Below, piece by piece: positions 33,321 through 41,473 of a DNA stretch of 64,000 nt (its first letter is position 1; each line of letters starts with the position of its first letter). The position numbers and the translations under genes were made by a program. A model generated the notes under the pieces. The model did no database searches, was not told where the DNA came from, and was given only the letters and a program-made list of their open reading frames with translations. This DNA comes from CAYHHI01 sp964356335. GTDB taxonomy: Bacteria; Arandabacterota; Arandabacteria; Arandabacterales; Arandabacteraceae. The stretch covers positions 60,279 to 124,278 of the forward strand of contig CAYHHI010000004.1 of assembly GCA_964356335.1 (NCBI GenBank). The letters run 5' to 3'.

Positions 33321-35711
33321 CTAATTCCCCCGGCCAGTTGACTTGGCCTCCAGATCCTTCAGATGATTGCGCAGCTCAGGAGTTCCCCCCGTGAGCTCAA
33401 TGTAACGCTTGAGGTGAGAGGCTGCGCGGCCATAGTCCTTGAGGTGCTCTTCATAGCACATGGCAAGGTTGATGTGCGCAGCACTTGAAGTGGGATCAAC
33501 CCTGAGTTCGTCCTCGAATTCGCGGCAGGCAAGACTTATGTCTCCCTTGCGATAGGCGATCACGCCCCTCGCAAAGTGCGCGCCGTTATGAGTCGGTGCG
33601 GCTTTCAGGAGACGATCGAACTGCGCCATGGCCCGGTCAAGGTCTCCCATGTCGAAATACACGCTTCCTGCCTGGAAGCGTGCCGCACCTGACAGGCTGT
33701 CCGTCTCGATCGCCCGCATGTACGCATCGAGTGCTCTCGCCGTAAGTCCTAAGGATGCGAGGTTGTCGCCTCGCAGAAGATACTGGTCAGAGAGCCGCTG
33801 GTAGCCACGCTGCCGAGAGGCGATCCATGCTTGCCTCTCAGGAAGAAGCTTAAGGAGGGATTCTACTTGAGTATTCGACTGCTGGTTGAGTGTGGCATCG
33901 TTCTTGAGCGCCCCAAGCAGAGAAGCTGCCTCCTGGAGATTTGCCATCTCGTAGTATGCGCCTGCTTTGGCCAGATTGGCAAGACTGTACCCAGGATTCA
34001 GGGCAAGCGCCCGGTCAAGCATGACGACGGCGGAATCGTTCTTGCCTGTCTCCGCATAGACCAGACCCAGGTTATAGAAAGCCTTGTCGTAGTCCGGATC
34101 GCGCACGGTCGCATCTCTGAGTTCTTTTTCGGCCTCCTCGTATTTCCCCTGCCGCGAGAGGAGAATACCGAGGTTCACATGGGCTTGAGCGATTGCCGGA
34201 TCGATCTCAAGTGCCTTCTTATAATTGGCAAGCGCCGAGGCCTGATCACCCTTGCCTTCATAGATGATGCCAAGCCTGTAGTAGGATTGGGCAAAACCGT
34301 TGAGGGGATGTATCCTGTAGAAGTTGATGTGGACCAGGACGAAGAGAGCGAAGAAACCCACAAGCGAATAGGCGATCGGCTTCCAGCGCCCGTCAGCGCC
34401 CGCTGATATAAGCCAGAACAGGTAATAGGCGGCGAAGACCATCAGCACAGGGACCATGGGCAGCCTGTACCTTGCGACGACGAAGAAAGTGATGATGCCG
34501 GCCGAATAGGCAAGGATGAAAAGCAGAAACAGCCATGCCTCCTTCCGGCGCCGGAGCGCGAGTGCGATTCCCACGATGCCAAGGGGACAGACCATGCCGA
34601 AAGAGGGCGTAGGAATCCTCAGGATGCGTGAGTACTGTCTTTCAAACGGCAGATGCTCGATCTGGGGTATCTCGTAGACCGACCAGAAAAAGAAGAATTT
34701 TCGAACCATGTTGTAGGCGAAGGCGCCGGGATCCCGGCGGATGAAGTCGAGCGCCCGCCTCTTCCACCAGGCCGATACTGCCGACGGCTTGAGCTCGTGC
34801 CCAACTGCGCGCTCGGCGAGTACCTTGCCCTCAGGATCGGTGTAGATGTCGAGGCCATCGGGCTTCACATATGCGCCTGTGGCCTTGGCACTGTTGCCGA
34901 TATAGAAGTTGAGCCCGGCATTGGAAGTGAGCGGCACGAGATCTCTTCCGACCGCATAATTACGGATCATGATGGGAGTCACGATCGCGGCGATACCCAC
35001 TGCGAAGAGCACGGCTTTGCGGATACGGGCATCGAGCGGGGAGCTTCCATATAGAACGATGAAGCCGAGGGCAAGAGGTGCAAAGGCAAGGATGCTAGCG
35101 TTGCCCGCTGCCGAGAGGCCCGCGAACACGCCGGCAAGCAAGAAGGCGCCCATGCTCTCCCGCACCACACCCCGGTAGAGGAAATAGAGCATGAGTGTAT
35201 TGAGGAGAGTCGCCAGCACCGGAAGAAGAATCAGCGTATCCGTGAATATGAAAGGCACGTACAGCGCTGCCAGAAGTCCTGCGATCGCCCCGACACCTAC
35301 TCCGAAAGCCTCCCTGCCCAGAAGATAAACTACCCCTGCCGTAAAGGCGCCGACAATGCTCTGCACGAGTTTCGCAGCAAGCAGGCTGGGCCCAAAGATC
35401 TTGTAGATCACGCCAAGGAAGTAGGGATAGAGCGGCCCCATGAAGAAGGCTTCGTTTCCTACCCAGTCCCCGGCCGCGATTCTCTTGGCCCAGGAATCAT
35501 AGAACTTGGTGTCGAGATCGAGATGATCGAAGAAAGGGCTCCCGCGCGAGGCAAGCGTATAAGCAAGCCGAATGGCGGCAGCAAGCGCGACCAAGAATAT
35601 GAAGTAGAATGTGACTGACCGATATACTCTGCGCCCCTGCTGGGGTCCCTGTGTCTCGGGACGTTCCAGAGGGGGTTTACGTTTTGATCCCGAATCTGAT
35701 CTGGAGCCCAT
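33321..35711 (-). CDS. GT39-like membrane glycosyltransferase fused to TPR repeats
   Basis: 796 residues. Residues about 30-460 are a GT-C/PMT-type membrane domain, with the early acidic loop FFDHLDLDTKFYDSWAKRIAAGDW and FFMGPLYPYFLGVIYKIFG. Residues about 475-790 are about eight TPR units (YYRLGIIYEGKGDQASALANYKKALEIDP, AHVNLGILLSRQGKYEEAEKELR, and so on). The TPR array should face the periplasm and bind partner proteins or acceptors, as in other O-mannosyltransferase-like TPR fusions. Start ATG 35711 lies inside the end of the upstream YfhO gene (35-base overlap). Donor and acceptor cannot be told. Confidence 0.85.
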   Translation of the reverse strand: MGSRSDSGSKRKPPLERPETQGPQQGRRVYRSVTFYFIFLVALAAAIRLAYTLASRGSPFFDHLDLDTKFYDSWAKRIAAGDWVGNEAFFMGPLYPYFLGVIYKIFGPSLLAAKLVQSIVGAFTAGVVYLLGREAFGVGVGAIAGLLAALYVPFIFTDTLILLPVLATLLNTLMLYFLYRGVVRESMGAFLLAGVFAGLSAAGNASILAFAPLALGFIVLYGSSPLDARIRKAVLFAVGIAAIVTPIMIRNYAVGRDLVPLTSNAGLNFYIGNSAKATGAYVKPDGLDIYTDPEGKVLAERAVGHELKPSAVSAWWKRRALDFIRRDPGAFAYNMVRKFFFFWSVYEIPQIEHLPFERQYSRILRIPTPSFGMVCPLGIVGIALALRRRKEAWLFLLFILAYSAGIITFFVVARYRLPMVPVLMVFAAYYLFWLISAGADGRWKPIAYSLVGFFALFVLVHINFYRIHPLNGFAQSYYRLGIIYEGKGDQASALANYKKALEIDPAIAQAHVNLGILLSRQGKYEEAEKELRDATVRDPDYDKAFYNLGLVYAETGKNDSAVVMLDRALALNPGYSLANLAKAGAYYEMANLQEAASLLGALKNDATLNQQSNTQVESLLKLLPERQAWIASRQRGYQRLSDQYLLRGDNLASLGLTARALDAYMRAIETDSLSGAARFQAGSVYFDMGDLDRAMAQFDRLLKAAPTHNGAHFARGVIAYRKGDISLACREFEDELRVDPTSSAAHINLAMCYEEHLKDYGRAASHLKRYIELTGGTPELRNHLKDLEAKSTGRGN

Positions 35712-38700
35712 ACAGGATACCGGCGAGGAGCCCTAAACAGGTCACTATGAGCCCCAGACTTAAGGTCCCCGGCTTGAATTCCATGATGACCCTGTGATCT
35801 CCTCTGCCGATCTCGATCGCTCGCGTGCCGACATCGGTCAAGAGGATCTCTGCGCGCTTTCCGTCAACTGATGCCTTCCAGCCAGGGTAGTAAGCATCCT
35901 GGACAATGAGGAAGGCGTCGCGGTCGGGAGACACTTCGATCTCGACCTTCTCAGGCTTGTAGGATACGATCTCGCTCTTGCCGCATCGCATATTAGGAAG
36001 GTCGGCGAGCCTCTCCCCTATCTTCAGAATGCGCGAGCCATCGGCCGCGCCGAGGCGAACCTCAGACGCCGCGACGCAAAACACTTTTTCCATGGCTGCA
36101 GCATTCTCATAGATGTACATGTCCCCGGTATAGATGAGGTCGTATCCGGTTGCCTCAGGATGCGGCCCGTAAACCAGGCGGCTTGCCAGGAGGCTGAAGC
36201 TCGAGTCCGATCTCACCAGTAGCCTGTCAACCGCTTTTTCTCCGAGATCGACCATCACCCTTCTCATTCTTAGATAAGGCGGGAAGCTCACCCGGCGCAA
36301 CAGTTTTCCAGAACTACTCTGTATCTCAAGCGGCACTTCCCTGGCAGGGCCCGCAATCTCCAGGCTGAGTGCCGCTTTTTTCTCGTCGGTGCGCCCGGGG
36401 TAGACTACGTAACCTCCGCTCGCTTTCTCAAAGGCACAGTCACTTAACACAAACTCGAACCCACCCCAGCCCGCAAGAGCATCGTGACGAACGCCCGAGT
36501 CATCAGCCGTAGGACTGACTAGAGCCTTGGCAGCGCCCGCCCCGACGGGTAGAACCGCAAGCGCGAGCCTGCCGTATCCGGCGCCTACCGAAGCGACATC
36601 GAGGCTTCCCTCGTACCAGCGCCCGCCTCCGGAAGAGACGCCGAGGCTTCTGCGGAATTCGGCCTCCCCGGTCGGGCTCTCCCAGATGACTACGAAGGCC
36701 ATGGAGTCGACATCGCTGGGGACCCCCTCAAAGCCGAAGAAGAAATCGATTCGCGCCCGAGAAGGAATATAGGTGTCCACGCTCAGCGTTTCCCCTGCTC
36801 TCTGGCAGAAGGCCAGCCGGCCTTCGCCGCCCAGATTGAGAATCTTGAAGTCTCGCAGCACGCCTTCCCTCTTGGCGGTCACCTCTTTCGCGACTGCCTG
36901 GAAGACAGAAGATGGAGTGAGCGTGGGATCAAACCCGCTCCTGAGGAGGTATCTTACAGACATGAGTCCGGCCAGTTCTGGGGTTGGGCCAGGGCCTTCA
37001 AATATCCGCCCGCGCTGTGCCGCCCCCGCCTCCTGCCCCGTCTCGAGGAAGTATGCGTATGCCCTCGGCATTATTGTCGATCTACCCCGCAATGACTCGA
37101 GGCCAAAGAGCTGATTTGTGTTGGGCGGAAGAACCCAAGTACCAGATTCCTCATTGAGGGTGCGCCACTCGCCCTTGGTGCCTGCCGCCTCGCGCAAGAC
37201 CTTTATGCCTTCGGTCTCGAAGACACTCCGGGAGGGCTCGCTGACATAATAGGTTCTGGCGACCAGTACGATGTCCGCCGTGACCCATAGAACGAACAGG
37301 AGACTCGCCAAACCTGCAAGGCGCTTCCTGCGGGACGAAGCCAGGCCGCAGACCAGCAGCAGAGCCCAGCTCACCGAGGCAAGGATGAGGCCGCGTACGA
37401 TTTGCATCTTCTCATAAGCGAGCCACTCCGGCCCCCGACCTTGCACCCACTCCACGATCCTCTCCGATCCTACCGCAGACCAGGTTTTCCCGAGCAAGGC
37501 GTGTGACTTCTCGATGAGGCGCGAGGCTATGCCGTCCCCGCCAAATGCAAAGATGATCGATCCCGCCACCAGGAAGACAACGACCGCACCTGCCACGGCA
37601 AGGAAGACCCGCTTCGATCGCCGGTCCGGAGTGGACGCGAGGAGGGAGAGACTCTTGCCGGCCAGGGCTGCAATCGCAAAGCATGCCATCACCGATATCC
37701 GATCTATCTGGGAATATCTGAAGAGCGGTATCGCAGCATAGACCACCTTCAGGAGGAAGCCACTGGTCCCGATTCCTACGCTCAAGAGGAGGATGAGAAG
37801 GAGCCCTCGTACATGCTCGGACTGCCTGATGAAAGCCAACCCACCCAGGGTGGCCATGAGCGTGCCCACGCCGCAATAAACCATGAAGCCGAGATTATAC
37901 GGGTGCGCGCCTTGCTGGATCAGGGGCACCCAGTTTGTGCCCTCAACCGGATTGCCGAAGAAACCGGGCAGGACCACGCGCAAGAGCATGACAGGTTTGG
38001 AGACATACAGTTGCCTCATCTGGTCAAGGCCGATGCCAAGCCCCACCGAATTCCTCAAGAATTCCCAGAAGGGAATGAGGTGAACGGCAACCACCAGGAG
38101 GGCAAGGCCACCGGAGATGCCGATCGTCCGGGCCGACGCCAGCAACTGCCCGCGAGCGCCACGCACACGCTGGTCGAGGGCCAAGCTCAGAGCATAGATC
38201 ACAAGCCCTGCGACCCCAAAGATAAACACCTGGGGAAATCCTGAGAGGTATCCCATCACGAAGAACGCTGCAAGCATGATGGTGCCGGTGCGCTCACTCC
38301 GGCGGGCTCGCTCAAAGCCGTAAAAGAGAAACGGGATCCAAGCTGCAGAGGCGACAAACGTGGGATGGCCCATCCTGTTCGCGAAGAAGGATGAGAAGCC
38401 GAAGGCAAACGCACCCAGAATCGCACCCGGCGTTGAGGCGGCAATCGTCCGGAGGAAAAGATACATGCCTATGATTGCGAGCAAGAAATGCACTGCGACA
38501 TCGTACCCCATGGCCTTCTCGGCATTGAAAGGAACCAAGAGAAGCGAGATGGGATAGAGCACCCGCGACTGAGGATCGGCGAAGAAGGGTGCGCCGGTCA
38601 GGATGGAAGGATTCCAGAGGGGAAACCTCCCTGAGGCGATGCTCTGAGAGAGCTCGGCGCGCCGCGGCAAGTACGTGAGAATGGAATCCATCCTGTACGT

Positions 38701-38853
38701 CCTTCTGTGGAGATCCTGCTCGCCGGCGTAACTGCGCCAGGGATCGTAAAGCGATGGATTTGCCGTAAGAAGAACCTTGCCGCCAAGAATGACGTCGAAG
38801 AAAAAACCGAGGACAACAATCACGAATATGGCGATCACAAGCGTGGTTTTCAT
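35677..38853 (-). CDS. YfhO-family polytopic membrane protein
   Basis: 1058 residues with about 13 membrane segments in the N-terminal half (KVLLTANPSLYDPWRSYAG, FPLWNPSILTGAPFFADPQSRVLYP: the YfhO signature of an outside loop rich in aromatic residues) and a large extracytoplasmic C-terminal part ending AYYPGWKASVDG ... VIMEFKPG plus one closing membrane helix. In Firmicutes YfhO proteins are linked to glycosylation of lipoteichoic or wall polymers, as GT-C-like transferases. It starts in an ATGA overlap with the upstream flippase-like gene (38850-38853). A second family member is at 41470-43935. Confidence 0.88.
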   Translation of the reverse strand: MKTTLVIAIFVIVVLGFFFDVILGGKVLLTANPSLYDPWRSYAGEQDLHRRTYRMDSILTYLPRRAELSQSIASGRFPLWNPSILTGAPFFADPQSRVLYPISLLLVPFNAEKAMGYDVAVHFLLAIIGMYLFLRTIAASTPGAILGAFAFGFSSFFANRMGHPTFVASAAWIPFLFYGFERARRSERTGTIMLAAFFVMGYLSGFPQVFIFGVAGLVIYALSLALDQRVRGARGQLLASARTIGISGGLALLVVAVHLIPFWEFLRNSVGLGIGLDQMRQLYVSKPVMLLRVVLPGFFGNPVEGTNWVPLIQQGAHPYNLGFMVYCGVGTLMATLGGLAFIRQSEHVRGLLLILLLSVGIGTSGFLLKVVYAAIPLFRYSQIDRISVMACFAIAALAGKSLSLLASTPDRRSKRVFLAVAGAVVVFLVAGSIIFAFGGDGIASRLIEKSHALLGKTWSAVGSERIVEWVQGRGPEWLAYEKMQIVRGLILASVSWALLLVCGLASSRRKRLAGLASLLFVLWVTADIVLVARTYYVSEPSRSVFETEGIKVLREAAGTKGEWRTLNEESGTWVLPPNTNQLFGLESLRGRSTIMPRAYAYFLETGQEAGAAQRGRIFEGPGPTPELAGLMSVRYLLRSGFDPTLTPSSVFQAVAKEVTAKREGVLRDFKILNLGGEGRLAFCQRAGETLSVDTYIPSRARIDFFFGFEGVPSDVDSMAFVVIWESPTGEAEFRRSLGVSSGGGRWYEGSLDVASVGAGYGRLALAVLPVGAGAAKALVSPTADDSGVRHDALAGWGGFEFVLSDCAFEKASGGYVVYPGRTDEKKAALSLEIAGPAREVPLEIQSSSGKLLRRVSFPPYLRMRRVMVDLGEKAVDRLLVRSDSSFSLLASRLVYGPHPEATGYDLIYTGDMYIYENAAAMEKVFCVAASEVRLGAADGSRILKIGERLADLPNMRCGKSEIVSYKPEKVEIEVSPDRDAFLIVQDAYYPGWKASVDGKRAEILLTDVGTRAIEIGRGDHRVIMEFKPGTLSLGLIVTCLGLLAGILYGLQIRFGIKT

Positions 38854-39839
38854 GATTCGGGATGAGTCGGGGCTGGCTCTCGGGATTTTCCCAGACTCCT
38901 CATGCCATAGAGAACTCCGCCAATGACGGCAAACACGAAGAACACAGCATACACAACGATACCGAACGAGAAGCCCAGGCTGTCCTCAACTCCGAATTGC
39001 CTCAGCATCATAACAAACGCCGCCTCTCTCACACCGATGCCGCTTATGGAAACGGGTATCATCCTCATAAGCTCGACTATGGGAACCACGAGCAGCAAGC
39101 CGGCAACGCTGAGTCTCAGGGAGAAGGCTCTGGCGATGAAGTAACAGGCCAAGATCCAGAGTAGTCTTGAGAGGACCGAGAGGACAAGTCCACCCAATAC
39201 GGCGCGCCTGGAATTCTTGTAGATGACGATCGATGTGTAAACACGCTCGAGCCTCGTCCTCGCCTTGAATCTCTTCAGCAGGTCGAAGACCGGATTCAGG
39301 ACATGCGAGAAAGTCCTGGCCACGGGCCTCAGGAGGAGGATCAGGAAACCCACAAGAAGCACCACCCCGACCGCCTCGGCAGTGAGAATCATCTTCCATT
39401 CTTTGAGCTCGCCGGCCACAAAAGGTATGGCGATCAAGCTCACGGGCAAGAGAACAAAGAAACCCATGATGCGTTCGACCACGATGGATGCGACGGCGTC
39501 CGCTTTCTTCTCCGTCGCGGTAGAGACGGCGACTATTCGTGCGAAATCTCCCCCCACGCTTGTCGGTAGGAAGGCGCTGAAGAAGATGCTCACCAGATAG
39601 TAGTAGACCAACTTGGTCATCCTGATCGTGATACCTCTTGCGCGAAGCAGAACGCTCCATCTCCAGGCCTGGGTAACGATCATCAAGAAGTCCAGGCCTG
39701 CCGCAAGAACCAGCGGCAAGAGGGCCAGCCCCTTGAGGTGAGCGGCGATCCGGCCCACATCAAGCCTCACGATAAGAAACACGATCAGGCCTGCGCTCAC
39801 CAAGAGCCTCACGATTTTTAGGACCACGGAAGTCTTCAT
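38850..39839 (-). CDS. UPF0104 / lysylphosphatidylglycerol-synthase TM-region-like protein
   Basis: 329 residues, about eight membrane helices, with SVGGDFARIVAVSTATEKKADAVASIVVERIMG, PVSISGIGVREAAFVMMLRQFGV and a short basic tail. These are the conserved elements of the AglD/MprF-N family (PF03706). Members are implicated in lipid-linked sugar handling or flipping; no soluble transferase domain is present, so MprF activity is not expected. Both ends overlap neighbours in ATGA fashion (39836-39839 and 38850-38853). In a glycan operon a carrier-lipid translocation role is plausible but unproven. Confidence 0.85.
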   Translation of the reverse strand: MKTSVVLKIVRLLVSAGLIVFLIVRLDVGRIAAHLKGLALLPLVLAAGLDFLMIVTQAWRWSVLLRARGITIRMTKLVYYYLVSIFFSAFLPTSVGGDFARIVAVSTATEKKADAVASIVVERIMGFFVLLPVSLIAIPFVAGELKEWKMILTAEAVGVVLLVGFLILLLRPVARTFSHVLNPVFDLLKRFKARTRLERVYTSIVIYKNSRRAVLGGLVLSVLSRLLWILACYFIARAFSLRLSVAGLLLVVPIVELMRMIPVSISGIGVREAAFVMMLRQFGVEDSLGFSFGIVVYAVFFVFAVIGGVLYGMRSLGKSREPAPTHPES

Positions 39840-41473
39840 GGCTTCTTTCGAAGAACCTTTACCCAGCCTATGCCGTCGACCATCACATAGTTCTGGAGTA
39901 TCCAGTCCCGCACCGGCCCGGCATACTCACTGAAACTTTCCGACGTCTGGCCGATCTTCGCTCCCTCAAATGGTTCGGTGAGGAGAATGTAATTGGTGCC
40001 ATGGGATTTTATGTCATCGATGTATCGCTGCTCCTCCTCCCCCGAGAGTCTTCTCCTGTAGTGCGCATATCGGGTCGGGTTTCTTCTGTCGAAGAGGAAG
40101 TATAACGTTTGAAGCTGTGGGACTGCCAGCACATACTCGCCCGGCGAAGTGTCGGCATCCAGGAACCTCTTGATCCCCGAGAAGAACCTGGCTTCCCCGG
40201 GAGTGACATACACGGGTGCCCTCTTGAGATCGAGCCCGGTGTTGTTTCCGACTCTCACGAGCACCGATCCCAGATACTCGCTGTCGCCGACGCTCAAGCC
40301 CTCCTTCTGGAACCTGGCACCTATCCCGGGGTTGGTTGTAGCGAGCGTGCAGGCGACAGTGACCCAGACGAGAGCCAGGGGAGCCCCCAGGAGTAGGACA
40401 TATTTCAGCGCCAGGGACCCGCGCCCTGCGAGACCGAGCCTTCGCGCCAAGAAAGAATGGCCCGAAGCCAGGACAACTGGCACAAGCAGGAAAACGTACT
40501 GCATCGTCTGGAGGAGGTGACCGATGTCAGAGCGAAAAGCGCTCTGATTGAAGGCCATGACAGATGCCATGAGAATCACGGCAAATGCCGTGTGCTCACG
40601 TGTCCAGGTGCGCCGGAGGAGGCCCTTCACAATAACTGCAAGCGAAAGAGCGTAGACGGCAAAGGGCAGATAGAAGAAGGCTTTGACCGGCACGAGGTAT
40701 GCAGCATATCGCCAGTCAACTCCTGTTAGGGCGGCAGGACCGGGGTACGGTATGCGATTGGTCATATTGTCGAGCATGCCGTCCACCACAATCTTGTGAA
40801 CCATCGCGCCGAGTGCGCCTTCTCGGTGGAAGTAGAACACCACAGGGGCGAGCGCGATGGCCACACCGGCAACCAGGTATCCGACCCTCCTCGGAAGTGA
40901 CAGGAGACCGGATTGGGAGCGGAAGCTCTCAATCAGGATTGCTGCCACGCATCCTATGATTGCGAATCCTGCGACATCTTGCCTGAAGACGGCGCAGCCT
41001 CCAATCACGGCGCCGCAGCCGAGATACCATCTCGGGGCCCGCGGCATTGTTGCGAGCACCGCATATAACGCCACAAAACCAAAACCAGGGAAGAAGACCT
41101 TATGCAATGGACCCGGTGCGATTATCATCAAGAGGGGTGCAAGGTATGCGAAGCCGCTTCTTGTCACTTTGCGTACGACCAGAAAGGCAAGGCTGCACTT
41201 CAGGGCCTCAAGCAAAGCGAACACGAACCTTTCCGTCAAAATGTTTTTCCCGAAGACCTTGAAGAGGGCTGCGACCAGATAGAAGCTCCCCGGCGCGTAC
41301 GTGTGATGGAAGTCCCGGTAGATCACCTGCCCATCAAGGATCTTCTCCACACTGTCCAGGAGATAGCCTTCATCGTACGCGAGACCATACCTGATGTAGG
41401 AGGCGAAATAGGCAAGACTGACAGCGAAGATGATAAGTGCAATCTTTGAGGGAGAAAGCCTTGCCGGGCTCAA
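39836..41473 (-). CDS. GT39-like polytopic membrane glycosyltransferase
   Basis: 545 residues, about 11 membrane segments. The first loop has YGLAYDEGYLLDSVEKILDGQVIYRDFHHTYAPGSFYL, a typical GT-C acidic loop (DE) followed by aromatic/His residues. The C-terminal 130 residues are soluble (DADTSPGEYVLAVPQLQTLYFL ... NYILLTEPFEG). TTG start in a TTGA overlap with the upstream YfhO gene (41470-41473). It probably uses a polyprenyl-phosphate sugar made by the GT2 enzyme two genes upstream. Acceptor unknown. Confidence 0.82.
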   Translation of the reverse strand: MSPARLSPSKIALIIFAVSLAYFASYIRYGLAYDEGYLLDSVEKILDGQVIYRDFHHTYAPGSFYLVAALFKVFGKNILTERFVFALLEALKCSLAFLVVRKVTRSGFAYLAPLLMIIAPGPLHKVFFPGFGFVALYAVLATMPRAPRWYLGCGAVIGGCAVFRQDVAGFAIIGCVAAILIESFRSQSGLLSLPRRVGYLVAGVAIALAPVVFYFHREGALGAMVHKIVVDGMLDNMTNRIPYPGPAALTGVDWRYAAYLVPVKAFFYLPFAVYALSLAVIVKGLLRRTWTREHTAFAVILMASVMAFNQSAFRSDIGHLLQTMQYVFLLVPVVLASGHSFLARRLGLAGRGSLALKYVLLLGAPLALVWVTVACTLATTNPGIGARFQKEGLSVGDSEYLGSVLVRVGNNTGLDLKRAPVYVTPGEARFFSGIKRFLDADTSPGEYVLAVPQLQTLYFLFDRRNPTRYAHYRRRLSGEEEQRYIDDIKSHGTNYILLTEPFEGAKIGQTSESFSEYAGPVRDWILQNYVMVDGIGWVKVLRKKP

